A DNA stretch of 64,000 nt from Atherix ibis (GCA_958298945.1 OY282610.1:37765667-37829666), one strand, 5' to 3'. Shown: positions 20,691 to 34,560, numbered from the stretch's first letter. A program made the numbers and translations. Notes: a model not told the origin generated them from the sequence alone.

Positions 20691-22165
20691 TGCTTCTATA
20701 CTCGACTCCTTTGGGTGCTCTCTCCAGCAAGGATACTTGCTTCTATAATCAGCTGGCTGGGTTCGATGATTTACTCGTTTTGGTTTTACCGACAATGACT
20801 CCACGATAATAACTACCCATTAACAAAACCATTCCCCACCACTCTCTAATTTTGCTACTCCTTTTGACTACTTCTCTCTCTCTATATATATATATGCATA
20901 GGTATAGAGTGTAAGTGTATGTATTTATTTGGGGACAAAAGTTGATATAAAATTTCATTTTTCCTTGAAAATGTACTCAAATTGTCCGATCCCAGTATCA
21001 TCATATTCAGTTGTTTTCTTTAATTTTTTTTGTATTTTTATTATTGTTCTCTTCTTTTATTTTTATATGTGCTTTATTTATTTATAACACCATTACTATA
21101 GGTAGCCTGTAGTATAGGTAGCCTGTCATCTTCATCTTTTCCATTTTCAGAGCGAGTTTCGAAACTCACCCTTAAACCAATTGATTAAATGCTAAATCAT
21201 CCTCTGGAGCGTTGGAAAATACCGAAAATTCCACTTGAATTATTTACATTTATACCCACCCGTATTTATGTATGTTTGTATATACAAAGGTGTATGTGTG
21301 TATATGGATGGATAGCTTCTATACTTGGATAATTTACGAATATATTTGTTTATTATTGTAGTAAATTTAATATAGTTCGCCACATTAATATGCTCCATAC
21401 ATATACATATATACGAACGGATATACCTATGTACAATACATACATACTTGTAGAGGGTAAATATACTGGTGAATCCAAGGTAAGCTTTTTTTGGGGTAGC
21501 CAACAGCAGACAGAATAGGATATGGATTTTTGGAGCGAGTTCAGTTTTACGTGCAAAGACAAACATAAATAAAACACCTGCTCAACCATGAAGAGAATGT
21601 CATCATATACCACGGAATTATATAAGGTAAGAAGATGGTGCGAATTTTATTCGTAATTTCTTCTTCTTCCTTTTTTTTTGAATATATATTTTCTATTTTT
21701 TTATTAGTATTATTTTATTTTTATTCTGCATTTTATTCCTTATCATTTATTATAATAATATTTTTTTGGTTTTTAATTTATGCTTCATTTTGGTTTTGTT
21801 CTTCCTTAAAATTTTTTAAAATTATTTACTTTAATTTTTATTTTAATTTTCTTATAAATTATTTTAATTTTTTTTTTAGGTTTTTTTATTATTATTTTTT
21901 TTTAATAGAGAAAAGTTTAATTTGACAAGTTGGATATTATACCCCCCCCCCCCACCCCACCCACAAATTATGTATGAATTTCTATCAATATTTTAGCTTT
22001 TATGAGGCCATGGTAGATATTCTTTTATTTGAAGAAAATTAATATAAAATAAAATCCTTTTTTTTAAAGAAAACTCTGCTTAATTTGAAAAAAAAATTGT
22101 TTATCAAAAAAAAAAAAAAATCCCAACTACCCTTGTTGGGATTTTTAATATTTTTTACCCTGCAT
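20690..22165. other. Apparently single-copy DNA with microsatellites
   Basis: Balanced composition at 20690-20830 and 21100-21620. Contains (CT)n-(TA)n near 20872-20896, a 16-bp duplication TATAGGTAGCCTGTAG at ~21098-21128, and a C-run of 12 at 21942. At 21588-21626 an ATG begins 13 open codons that end exactly at AAG|GTAAGA, a strong splice-donor match. This may be a first coding exon on the plus strand, but there is no other support. Confidence 0.3.
21942..21963 (-). other. Poly-C tract, G-quadruplex potential on minus strand
   Basis: C12-A-C4-A-C-rich run. The complementary G-runs could form a quadruplex if single-stranded. Confidence 0.6.
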
Positions 22166-22169
22166 AATA

Positions 22170-23328
22170 CGAGATTAGTCTGATAAGTTAGTGATAAATA
22201 GTAGAAATAGAGCTCATATCAGCAGGAAATGATATTTTTTTTATTTCTTCGGTATTTTTAAATAGACGACATATAAAATTTTATAAATATTTTGTTATTG
22301 GTTTTGTTTTGAGAGGCTTTGAAAGCAGTTTGTACTTTTTTTTTAGTAATATGGAAATATGTGAACTTCATGTGTTAATGAAATACTATTTTTTGAGGGA
22401 AAAACCACATATTTGAAACCAAAACCAAGCGTGAAAAGTATTCTGTAGACCTCTCGCCATTGTATGGAATATTTTAAAAGTGTTCTATTAAATTTCGTTG
22501 TGATCCTGCACAATTTAGACCAACATAGAAGAAGTGATTAATAAAATCCATGATATCATTTTAATATACTCTCGAATAAAACTGAATGGGAAGACTGATT
22601 TGGTAAACATGTCAAAAGAACGTATCTTATATGAAATTTTGAATATATAAAACCTTTCGGTTAGATGGTTGCCGCATTTATAAACATTTGACCATAAACG
22701 TGTTGGTGTAATATATAACTTCAATGATATATTTTGATATATTTAAGAGTTATTAAAATGAATTTTTACATCGATTCATTACTGTTGATAGAAAATGAAT
22801 TCACGATTATACGCCTGAAAGCAAAGTGCAATCAAAATAATAGACTTTTACTATCGAATTTGTAACAAAAAGAGTAAAAACGGTTCTATCTGCAGATGTA
22901 CATGATATAATCTTCAGCGACTATTTTGAAAAAGGTAAAACTGAACAGTTGAATAATGAAATCCAGACAAAACGATTGTATTTGTCAAAGAAAAAAGTTC
23001 TGCCTCATCATAAAAATGAATCTACCCATTTCCCGATAATTGAAATAAGAAAATAAGTAAAATTACGATTTTCCACCAACCGTAATTTTCAGATTTGGCT
23101 TCGTGCAACTTTTTCATATGTTATCAAACATGAAAAAATGGCTTTGTGGCAAGAAATTTGCGTCCAATTCTGAAGTGATTGCCAAAAATTAGGCTAATTT
23201 TGAATACAGGTGGTAGTACAAAGTATATAAGCGAGCTAAAAGAAGATTTTGTTAATAAATTAATTATAATTGTTTTGAATAAAATAATTCTTTATTTTAA
23301 TTATCATTGACTTATCAGACTGCTTTCG
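22170..23328 (+). mobile_element. Old mariner element
   Basis: 1159 bp between matching ends: 22170-22197 and the reverse of 23301-23328 share AGTCTGATAAGT and GATAA, with TA flanks at 22168-22169 and 23329-23330. Inside, broken frames keep the mariner order: MEICELHVLMKYYFLREK at ~22351, MSKERILYEIL near 22610, RFITVD then IHDYTPESKVQSK near 22780-22845, LSKKKVLPHH near 22985, DLASCNFF near 23094, and KKWLCGKKFASNSEVIAKN near 23135-23190. The order is that of a DD34D transposase; the many stops and the loss of the HQDNAP Asp make it inactive. Confidence 0.85.
22351..23262 (+). pseudogene. Decayed mariner (DD34D) transposase
   Basis: Conceptual translation needs several frame changes. The first catalytic Asp remains in FITVD (normally VTVDETW); the following residues are changed and a stop intervenes. 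The second motif (FHQDNAP) reads PHHKNES and has lost its Asp. The third lies near DLASCNFF, where the catalytic D of PSDFF is N. Length and order match mariner, and the subfamily is uncertain. Substitutions are spread throughout, so decay is old compared with the 14-kb mariner. Confidence 0.75.
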
Positions 23329-23329
23329 T

Positions 23330-25700
23330 ATATCTAAATTTATTTTAATGTAAGAAATTTTCTTTTTACAAAAAGCTCAAAATATAAAAAAATTTCCATT
23401 TCTCCAATATTCAAAAAATTTTTCATCGTTCAATTTTGGTTAAAATAATTATTTTATTTAATTTTGGGAGAAAACATTTTTAATTTGTAAATGAATACTT
23501 TTTTCGACAAATTTCTTTAAGTGAAAAAATTTCACTATTTTCTAAGAAATCTTCAAATATTTTTGGATAAAAATTGATTTTATTTAAATATTTTGATGGT
23601 AAGAAAATTTTGAAAAAAGTTTAAAAAGAACAAAAAAAAAATTACTTTACTCAATGGCTCCGTGGTTTTTTATATAAATTTTAATATAAAAATAAATTTT
23701 TACTTCTAAATATCATTAGTATCAAATATCTTGTTTTTAATTAGTATAATTTATTTTTATAATGAAAAGTGTGAAAAATATTAATGACAGATATAGTAAA
23801 TAAATACTGATTTTTATGAAGTTTTTTACAGATTTTAATTTTTTGCAAAATATTTTCTCAAAATCTAGTTGAAAAATGTAAAATGTCTGATTTTTGTTGT
23901 TGTTATAAAAAAAAACTTTTTATCTTATGTTTAATTAATTTTTTATTAAGGAATTAAAAATATTAAAAAGCAAATAAATTATATAAAATACTGCAAAACT
24001 TCCAATTATTTTGTAGGTAATAAACTATTTCCTGTAAGTTTTCTCTTTTGAAATTAATTTACTTACTGAATATTTTCTAATTGAATTTTGTATAAATTTT
24101 TCCACTTTATAAACTTGTATTAATTTTTGTAAAATTATGTCAGTGGATATAAAATATTAAAGCCTTTAATCTCAGAACAAAATTGTAATTTCCTAATTTA
24201 TATAGAAGCTATATTATTCCCCAACATTGATGGTTAAAACTATTATCTTTTCAATAGATATTTTCCATTTTATATTTAAAAAAAATCTGTATTGCTTAAT
24301 AGAAATAGTTACTAAATAAATGGGAAGAAAAATTAATTTCTATACAAATGCCAGCTAGCATAAGCTAATATCCTTTTTTATACAGGAGCCATAATACGAT
24401 CATATTTTAATGAAAGTAGAAAATTCATTTATAAACTTCATTTCATCAGCTAAATTGAAAACTAAAAATTATACAAAATAATTTAAATAAAAATACAAAA
24501 ATCTGTTGGACAATTTCCCCCATCAACAAACATTATAGTCAAATCTTTTTATTATAAAATGCATGCATAAAAAGATGGTTTATTTTAATCGATTTATAAA
24601 TAGAAAATTTGTAATTACTTTTCAATTAGATTTTACCACTTTATTTTTCATCGTATTTTGATTAAAAACAAATGACAAATACAATAAAAATTCGGTATCC
24701 ATTTTCTTTTATGTACGCATTAGCCATCCACCCTTAACGAAAAAAATTAAATGGAAAAATTTAACAGCAATAAAACAAAATCTAAATAAAATAATCTTTA
24801 ACATAATGAACTTTATATGTAGGAAAATAGTATAAGTAAAAAAGAAATAAAAACAAACAAATAAAAAAATACAAACACACACACACATACAAAAGAAAAC
24901 AAAATAAGGTAAACTTTTTCCTTTTCTAGTGTCAGAATTTACTATAAATTCTGTACATACTCTCGTTAGATTGGGGTGACATGCGCACTGGATCCCCTCT
25001 TGTGTATATCATTATTCTCGTTAAGACTATGTATTTCGAGCAGGATGAGTGAGAATGGGACCCAAAAATAACAAAGAGTAAAAAAAAAATTACTGATGTA
25101 AACCTTTAGTAAATTTGGAGGAAGAAGGAAGGACTCTTCTTTAATAATCATCGGAAGGACACACTTATACTCTATCTCTTCCAAATCTTTTTCTTATTCT
25201 CTGACACCGTGCATCCCTTATTTTCTATCACCCCAAACCATTGTTGTCATTATTATTGTGATTATGTTATTTTGGTTTTGTTTCATTTGGTATCCTCGAT
25301 TTGGTTTTATTCACTTTGTATTGTCCTTGTCCTTTATGATCCTTTTTATTAGTATGTCATTGACCTTAGGAAGATTCTATTATTTTCGACAACATTATTT
25401 ATAGTTTTATGCAAAATGATATTAAGACAATATTCTGTCATATTAATTTATATACAATACTTTAACGCGTACACTATACACGTACACCTTATTATTGTTT
25501 TGTTATTTTTTTTTTGTATTATTGAATGAATAGAAATATTTTTTTATTGAATTTTTTTATTATACAAAAACTAATTGATAAAAAGCAATTTTTTATTTAT
25601 TTTTATAAATTTATTAAGTCATTGAAGGAAGCTGAAATAATTTCAAAATACAAAGTCTAATTTTGAATCTTTACTAATACTCCAGAAACTTGATTTTTTT
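23330..25700. other. AT-rich spacer with a (CA)n run
   Basis: No gene was found. An (AC)n microsatellite lies at about 24872-24888. The minus-strand frame at 24966-25184 has no recognisable domain. More balanced DNA lies at ~24950-25250. Confidence 0.5.
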
Positions 25701-27790
25701 ATATTAAACATTTTTTAATAAAATAAGGGTTAATAAAATTTTTTTTTAAAAATAGAGTCTGTTAAGAAACAAAATCGAATGGGATTTTTTTTTTGTTAGG
25801 TTTTGTAAAATTTACTATTAAAGAAATAAAATTTGGCCTTTAAAAAAAGAAAATGATCCTTTTTATTTGAGTCAATTTGGACTTATAAACTTTTAATAAA
25901 TTCTAAGCAAATATTTGAAGGAGAAAATAATTCTCTTTTTTATTTGGGTTATTGGGATTTTAAAAAAAAATGCAAAATGAAACTTATACCGTAATAAAAA
26001 ATACTTAATGTTATTTGAGTTGATTTCAACTTACAAAATTTTACTATAATTTCCTTTTAGAAATATTTAGAAATTTCCCCTTTTTGAATTTATTTTGACT
26101 TACGAAATTTTAATACAATTTTAAAAAAATTTGGAAGGGCAAAATACCATATTTTTAAATTTATTTGGATTTATTAAATTTGAGAAAAATTGAGGAATAT
26201 TTCTAGCGTGAAAGAAAAAATAAATATTTTTGTTTGACTCAATTTGGACTTATGAAATTTTAGTATAATTAAGAAAAATAATATATGTAGAGAACAAAAA
26301 AATTCTCCTATTTTTAGGTTGACTAGGACTTCAAAAATATTAAAATAATTGAGAAATAAGCAACATGAGATTTCTAGTGGAAAAGAAATTATTGTGCGAG
26401 ACAATTTGGACTTACGAAATTTTAATACAATGTGAACAAAATATTTAAAGTGCAAAGTTCCACTTCTTTAAGTTTATTTGAATTTAGAAAATTGAAAAGA
26501 AATTAAGGAATATTTTTAGCGTGAAAAAAAGCATATTCTCTTTAGAGTAAATTTGGACTTACGAAATTTTAGTATAATTAAATGAAAAAATATGTGTAGA
26601 GGACAAAAAATTCCCTTAATTTTTAGGTTGACTAGGACTTCATGAATTTCAAAACAATTGGAAAATAAACAAAACGAATTTTCTAGCGGCCGAAAAAAAT
26701 TGTTGTGCGAGACAATTTGGACTTACGAAATTTTAGTACAATTTGAAAAAAAAATTTTAAGGACAAAATTCCACTTTTTTTAATTTATTTGGATTCAGAA
26801 AATTGAAAAAAAAATTGAGGAATATTTCTACCGTGAAAAAAATTACATAATCTTATTTGAGTCAATTTGGAGTTACGAAATTTTAGTATAATAAAAAAAA
26901 AAAACAATATATGCGGACGATAAAATGTTCCCTTATTTTCAGGTTGACTCGAACTTCAAGAATTTCAAAACAATTGAGAAATAAGCAACATGAGATTTCT
27001 AGTGGAAAAGAAATTATTGTGCGAGACAATTTGGACTTACGAAATTTTAATACAATGTGAAAAAAATATTTTAAGTGCAAAATTCCTCTTTTTTAAATTT
27101 ATTTGAATTTAGAAAATTGAATTTAGCGTGAAAAAAAGCATATTCTCTTTAGAGAAAATTTGGATTTACGAAATTTTAGTATAATTAAATGAAAAAATAT
27201 GTGTAGAGGACAAAAAATTTCCTTATTTTTATTTAAAATAAACAAAATGAAACCTCTACCGGCAAAAAAAATTGACGTGCGAGACAATTTGGACTTACAA
27301 TTTGAAAAAAATATTTGAAGGGCAAAAATCAACTTTTAAGAGTTAATTTGGTCCTAAAAATTTTATTACAATTGAAAAAAAAAGGGAAAAAGAATTATTT
27401 AAAAGCTAAACAAGTTTTTTTGTTCAAGACAATTTAAACTTACGCCATAAATAAATATTTGGAGGAAAAAAATTACAAGATTATAAGTTAATTTGGACTT
27501 TAATAATTTTGGTACAATTAAAAAAAGTGAAAAAAGAAACTTTTAGCGGCCGGAAAACATTTTTTTTTAATTTGAACTTACGAAATTTAAGAAGAATTTC
27601 AAATAAAAATTATATATTAGGAGACCGGAAAATCCAACTTTTCGAATTTATTTGGATTTCAAAAATTTCAGTACAACTATAAAAACAGAAAACTTCAAGC
27701 TGCTAAAATAGATGAAAGAAAATGCTCCTTCTCTAGTGCCAATTTGGACTTACAAATATACAATTTTACGTTATCTGTTCAAGAAGGATT
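25700..27790. repeat. Satellite array with ~155-bp units in ~315-bp pairs
   Basis: The core AATTTGGACTTACGAAATTTT recurs at about 26230, 26402, 26548, 26712, 26864, 27027 and 27158, and in degenerate form before and after. Alternate units share neighbours: GCGAGACAATTTGG units at 26395, 26707, 27020 and 27280, against units ending TTAGTATAATTA at 26260, 26565 and 27175. This gives a ~315-bp higher-order period. The stretch near 26345-26455 is almost identical to ~26968-27080, a sign of recent exchange between units. The Leu/Phe/Ile-rich minus-strand frames at 26174-26455, 26883-27080 and 27123-27332 are translations of this repeat, not genes. Confidence 0.75.
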
Positions 27791-30290
27791 ATTTAAATAA
27801 TTTCGAAATAAATTTAAAGCATATTTTACCAAATGGTCTAACTATTATGATACTATGAAGTTGCTCCTGACTTATTCGGAAGAGACTTTCCATACAAACA
27901 AGCAAAAAAAAACTCTTGGAAGTAGATAAAAAAAATATTTCTTCTGTCGCTATTACTTCAATTACGTTTGGGACACTAAATACAATGTTTTAACAGAAAA
28001 CGTTTATATCCTAGTCGAGGAAAATAAATTTATTTTTATTGTATAATTTTTTTCTAAATATTTTTCCAATCCAATTATTGTTTGCTATCAATAAGCAATC
28101 ATTTATTGGGGTTTTTTCAATATTTTTTTAGGTCTAAGTTTTTTAAACGAAAAATAAATTAAATTGAGTAATTGGAAAACCCAGCCAAAAAAATATGGAA
28201 AAACCACACCGTTTACATCTGTTTACTAACATTTGACATATAAAAAATTCCCATGGATTTTTGACTCATTTCATTTCTCTAATCCTCTACAGAAAATCAA
28301 TAAAAAGAATTATTATTACTATTACTAAAAAAGCGACAGTCAAAAATCCCATCTAGACAAACTGAATCAAACAATTCCTGATGTCCTTCGATTAGGGGAT
28401 AATAAGTCTTAGCTATCGATAACATCAAATTCCAATGGAATATTAAATTTCGAACTAAAATTCAATTCCAAATAAAATTTTCGATTTATACCAAAAGATA
28501 TCTATGGAATTATTGTCTATTTTAATTTTCTGTCCTATTAATAAATAGGACAAAATACCGAAAAATAATTGTCCGACAAAAGGGGAGAAGTACTCATTCT
28601 GAAGTTAGGGGGATGCAGCCATCTCTGATAAATCGTAGAAAAATAAGCCGATCACAATTTACCAGTGCTCGTATGTACTAAATACTTTCGATGAGGGTAA
28701 ATGTAATTTATACCATTGGTAGAGGGGGTAGGGAAAAGGGAGTAAATTTAAAAAAAAAAACATATACATAAGAAAACAGAAAATGAAGATATTTTTAATA
28801 ATTGATATTGTTTACGGAAATTTCGGATTTTGAATTTAGTTTATTTATAATTTTATATCTGTTTACCAATATTAATCGGAATTTGTCTCTACTCTATCTC
28901 TACTCTATCTCTACGCTCTTTTATTTAATTTTGCTAATTTTATTTGATGAATTCCAAAAAATAGTTACAAGTTTTCAGGATCATATCAAAATCCTATAGT
29001 ATAGAATATTCCTGTAGGTGTACGCAATACACAGAGGTGATTCTTGTTCAAATAGGTACAGATAAGAGTGCTTCGATTTTGATATTTGGAGGGCAGAAAA
29101 AATTTTGTCAAAACGACGTTCAAGTTATGTAAGTTGATGACTCTTGAGAGTTAGACAAAGAAGAAAAAATTACATATTTTTAGGGGATCTTGTCTGCATT
29201 GGTACCTTAATTTTTCCATTTCCTCGTTTTTTTTTTCGATTGTCGTTTTGAATTCATACATTGTGCTCTATGCACATAAAATATTTTGAGGGGTGATGCC
29301 ATGACGACGACAATGGAATTTCTTAAACTATTTCACCATTTATTCAACCCTCACGGTGACTGGTCTTATGAATGCCCTAAAAATAATTCTCCTCAAAATT
29401 TTGGGGACGCCAGAAACGAGAAAGAGTGATGGTGTAATATAGAAAAAAGGACCGTCAATAATACAATATGACTCTGAACAAAAAGGGAAAAATTCATATT
29501 ACATTAGAAAACATAACAAAGACTGATGATGTTTCAATAAATCTATGACATAAAAATGTGAATTGTAGATTCACAGTAGCGCCGACGTATAGTGTAAATG
29601 TTGAGACTATTGACTTGGAATATTTTCCAAATACAGAAAATCTAATAATTTATAGGCGAATGCAATTGCTTATGTGAACGTGCTTATTTTATTTCTTATG
29701 TGAGTGGGATGGGACACATTATTTCCCCCCTCTTATTGTGGATTTTCCATACAAAGAATTTTTTATATTCTTATATTTTTTTTTTGTCATTATTATTTGA
29801 GTTTTTTGTTGTTGTGATAATGTATGGTAGGAGCATGTTTTTCTATTGTATATAAATGCGTAAATATTTTATGATTTTATACTTTAGATATGGATTTAGA
29901 TGTGGCATGCCTTAAAAAAAAGAAGAAAGAAAGTTAATTTTTTTTTCTCATCTAATATTGAAAGATTTGTTTTCATATTGATACTATTAGTAAATTACTC
30001 TTGAGCATTATTTTGAGGATTAATATAAATAGCAGCTTAAATCTTATTAGGGTCTTAGACATTTTCATGTAATATTTCAGATTAACTATGTAAATGCTTG
30101 GAAAATTTAGCTAATACCGAATATATCAATTCTATAAATCGTTAAGATGGTCGATAGTTGAGGAATGAATATAACTAACTATTTTTTTTTGTTATGATAA
30201 AAATAATAGATTTTGGATGGAAATTTAAATTTTTTAATTAAAAATAAATAAGTTTTTAATTTTATTTTAAATTGAGAAGAAAAATGATAA
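27790..30290. other. AT-rich, apparently single-copy DNA
   Basis: No gene was found. An 11-bp unit TCTCTACTCTA is repeated about three times at 28885-28917. Balanced stretches at 28590-28740 and 29010-29470 show no recognisable coding frame. Confidence 0.5.
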
Positions 30291-31560
30291 AAATAACAAA
30301 CAAAAATATTTTTTAGGACCCTAAAAATCTGTATTTAGGACCCCAAAAAAAAACTGTATCTAAAAAAAGTTATGCTGTACTTTTCATATTTGAAAAAAGA
30401 AGTTTTTTCTTAAATCAAAATTCTTATTTTTTTAAATCTACGTAGAATCTAATACCTCTTGTCGTAAGCTTAAGGTCTTACGGTTCTTATTTAAGTTTGC
30501 AGTTTAAATGGTCTGGTTTTTAGCCTATATTTTAATGATTTTTTTTAATGCCAATATAATGTTTAAGAACTCACTTATCACTTCTTTTTATTTTTTATTC
30601 CAGATTCAAATACCTCTTATCGTAAACTTAAGGTCTAACGGCTCCTCTTTTAAAGCAAAGGCTTAGTTATCTTTATTGTCTTAAACCTGTCTTCCTAAAA
30701 TCATACATTTATATTTTTAGAAAAATTATTTTCAAAAAACATTTTTTCAACAGCAAATACTTTTGTTCAAAGAAATTCGAATTTTCTGAGACCTTAAATA
30801 TTTTTTTTATGATAAAATAAGCGTACTTTATTTATATATGAAATATTTTAGTATATTTTTTATACGTTGGGATAAAAAATTAAATTTTTGTGAAAAAAAA
30901 ATAATATCAGCACATGTCTGGGACCTTAAAGCAATTAAGTCATACCTAATTTTCTTAAATTGAATTTTGAAAACAATTGCATATAGAAATATGACTTAAA
31001 ATACAGCACTTGAAAATTAATATTCTACGTGAAAATATTTAACAGCACTCACTTTTAGGACCTTAAAAATTAAATTACATGTGCGATAAGGAATTTGCTC
31101 TAAAAAGACTGAGACCTTAAATATTTTTTATGATGGAATAACCGTACTTTATTTAAAAAACGAAATATTTTAGAATTTTTTAAATATCTTATTGATTAGC
31201 AAAATGGAAAATTAAATTCTTTGTAAAAAAAATATTCATTTATATAAGAATATGTTTGGGACCTCGAAGCAATTACGTAATAATACCTAATTTTCTTAAA
31301 GTGGAGTTTTATAAAAATTGCATATAGAAATATCATTTAAAATACAGTACTTGAAATATAATATTGTACGTAAAAATAATTTAGCAGCACTCATTCTTGG
31401 GACCTTAGAAATTAAATTTGATATGCAAAAATGTATTTGCTCTAAAAAAATGACACGAATTTCATTATTTAATCTTTATGTATTCTCTCTAATATCTCGA
31501 TAATTATTACAATTTAGTTTAGGACCTCTTATATTTAACTATCGTTTTAGGACCTCAAGG
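30290..31560. repeat. Dispersed tandem repeat rich in GGGACCTTAAA, ~341-bp spacing
   Basis: Two long units align: CCTAATTTTCTTAAA at 30945 and at 31286 (offset 341), ATTGCATATAGAAATAT near 30976 and 31316, and CAGCACTCA...GGACCTTA near 31044 and 31385. GGACCTTAAA or GACCTTAAA words mark unit boundaries. A degenerate start lies at 30300-30780. A third copy occurs at 34130-34560. The 61-codon frame at 31318-31503 lies inside and is not a gene. Confidence 0.6.
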
Positions 31561-34130
31561 AGAACTCGTTCAATTTTTAAGAATATTTGGAATTTTTATC
31601 AACCCTAGTATATAAAAATATAAATGAAAATATAAAAGCATCATTATTATTATTAAAAAAATTTCACGATGTAAATTAGAATTCAATTAAAAAAATATTA
31701 ATAAAAATATTTTCAAAAAAAAATTTTAATATGAAAAAAATTACTTTTTAATCATATTTCCATTTTCTTTTTATTATTACAATATTTATATTTTTAAACG
31801 CCTATTTTTCATATTATTAATTTAGAGTTATTTTCAGGATAAAATGGATACAAGCAAATTTTCCATAAAGGGTGGGCTATTATGCTTAAGGGCATATAGT
31901 TGATTTTGCTTAGGGTAGAAATATTTTTTGTCATTTACCGAATAATAAAAAAAATCAATTTAATAAAATACAACTACTATTACTAATCATTCTAGAAACT
32001 TATTTCGAAAATCTAATTTATTTTCAATTTAGAATAATCATCACCTTTTAGTCATACTGTCGATAATAAAAGTGGTAAAAAATATAAGAACTTTACACTA
32101 AAAAGAATATATAGGGTGGAGGATACTTTATAACTTTAGAATCTAGAATTTAAAATAAAATTTAAAAAAAAATTTAGTAAAACTTTTTACTAAAAGAAAT
32201 TAATTTAACATGACACAAAACACAACCTTCCAATAATTTTTCAAATAAACTCTTAAAAGCTCTAATTCCAATATCAAATTTCATAATTTTTTTCTACATT
32301 TTTTTTTCTGTCAAGGGAATAAATATGCTTTAAAGTATATCACAAATAAAATCAAATAAAATTTTGAAAAAAGTTTATTTATGGTAGTCTAACACCTAAA
32401 GTATCAACTCTCTCTGATTTGCTAGAATTTTTGCGAGTCAATTTATTTATTGACTTAAAGTTTGTTTATTTTGTTAGTGAAATTTTGTATATTCTTAAAG
32501 ACATTTAACTTGTCTTCCTTTTATCGAATTTGTTTTTCTATTTCAATATTTATTTTTGTTTTTTCTTTTCTCAGATGCTTTCGTTTTCATATCCTTTGAG
32601 CCCTTTTAACTTTTCAAAAGAAAATATATGATGTGATGGCATCAATTTTAGAAAATATAGAATTTTTTTTAAAAAAAATATATACAAAAAAAAAACAAAA
32701 ATAGAATAAACACATAAAAATTCAACTAGAAAATCTAAATTCCAAACGATACGAACAGATTGTAAGACTCATGTTTGCCACTATCGTTAGACTATGACTT
32801 TTCTACTCTACTGGCTTCATGAAAGTTTTTCGCTTTTCTCTCACTATCAAATATACTTGGAAAAAGAGAATTTTTCAATATTTTCCAAATGTTTATATTC
32901 ATGTTCATCCCTTACTAACTATGATAGAAAATAATAATACGAATAGAAGAGAAAAAAGAAACAGCAAACTATGCAAACGAAGTAGAAAATAGTGGTTAAA
33001 GATGGTTGTACTATAAAAGGGTCAATAGTTGTTGGTCGATTGGTCCTAGTGGCATTTGCATCGTGGAAACTTGTTCTAATTTTTTTAATATTTTTTTTTT
33101 ACTTATTTATTTGTTTATTTTTGTATCTATTTTTATTCTTTTATGAGTCCAAACCGTATTCAATCGATTCTGAAATGCATTCTACCTGCTCGGGTATTAT
33201 ATAATCGATTGCCAACTCTACGAGTAGTATGCATAGTCCTGGCAAGAAAGGGATAATATTCATCTGTATACACACACCTGCTGTGAAATCGATACTCCAG
33301 CAGATGATATTCAATTTCGATTCAGATCTGTAGGGGGCGCAATGTACCGAAATGAACGGTAAACACAGTTACTGTGTTATTAATTCTTTTATCCTGTACT
33401 TTTCATCCTTACTACTAATAGTTTAGTATAGATTTTTGCTTAACTTTTGACTATCCCTGGTTTCTTTAGCAAATATTTAATCGAAAGCAAAGCAAAAAAA
33501 TATTGCATACACCAACAATAAAAATAAACAAAAATAACAATAACAAAGGTGAATAAATATACGTGTAAGAACTTGGAATGGAAATACCTGTAAGGAATAT
33601 TGCATTGCCATTTTTAAAAGTTTTTTTTTCTCCATCTTTCATAAAATGATAAAAGGCAATTGAAATCAATTTATTTATTTGTTGTACGAGTATATTAATT
33701 AAGATTTATTTCACTAATATTTTTTGCTTTGAAAATAAATTTTATGAATTTTAATGAATGCAATTGGAAAACATATCTAAACTACAATTAGGATCAATAT
33801 GAGAATATTATCTTATTTTACAATATTAAGAATAACATTTTTTTAGTTATATTATTGGACAGATTTTTTTCACAAAAAATTTTTGTGCTCTAAGGAAAAT
33901 ATGATTTTTACTTGATGTAAGAGTATTTGAAGAAATGTGATTTGTCAAAGAACACATTTTTTTTTTTTTTGAATAATTAAGGATTGACCTATTTTTTTAG
34001 ATTTTCTATTTGATTTGGTATTTGTAGAAATATTTTCTGCAAAAGCTTCTATACTGAAGGTATATTGTTCTTGAGACTAAGTAGGATCACAAAAAATATG
34101 TGTTCTAAAATAACTAATGCTGTACTAAAT
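31560..34130. other. AT-rich, apparently single-copy DNA
   Basis: No gene was found. 33170-33400 has balanced composition (including GGGGGCGCAATG near 33333) but no long frame. The frame at 32992-33204 is mostly T-run read-through. Confidence 0.45.
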
Positions 34131-34560
34131 TAAGTTTTCTAAGATTTAGCAAAAAACAATTTGACTTTAAACAATTTCCAAATGTTTTAAGACCTTAAAC
34201 ATTTTTTTTTACATGAAATAAAAGAAATTTTTCTAATATATTGTCATTAACAAAATGGAAAATTTAAATTTGACTTTTTTAGGACCCCAAACCTGTTTAC
34301 TTGTTGTTGGAGCGGACAAACAATATTATTTAATTTTCCTTAATAGACAAAATTGCGTATCGAATTGACTTAAAGTCCTAAAATGAGAAGTGTACTCTCT
34401 TGGGACCCGATAAATTCAAATCAATACGTTATGAGTGCGGAAAAGATTTTGTTATAAAAAAATATGGGACTTTACATTTTTTTGGACTTATGTCTAGTAT
34501 CTCGATAATTAATAAAATATTGTTTGGGACCTCTTATTAAAAAATATACAGGATATTATT
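34130..34560. repeat. Third, separate copy of the GGACC repeat
   Basis: Shares with 30.8-31.5 kb the ordered landmarks GACCTTAAACATTTTTTT near 34191, CAAAATGGAAAATTTAAAT near 34254, GACTTAAAGTCCTAAA near 34368, and TCTCGATAATTA...GGGACCTCTTA near 34500-34530 (31494-31530). Confidence 0.6.

Noticed and set aside
21635..21925. 96-codon membrane protein gene
   Set aside because: Phe/Tyr/Ile-rich frame produced by T runs; it also begins just after the putative splice donor, so it would be intronic.
26174..27332. Family of similar small Leu/Phe-rich proteins on the minus strand
   Set aside because: Their similarity is explained by the underlying satellite repeat; they start and stop at different places in the unit.
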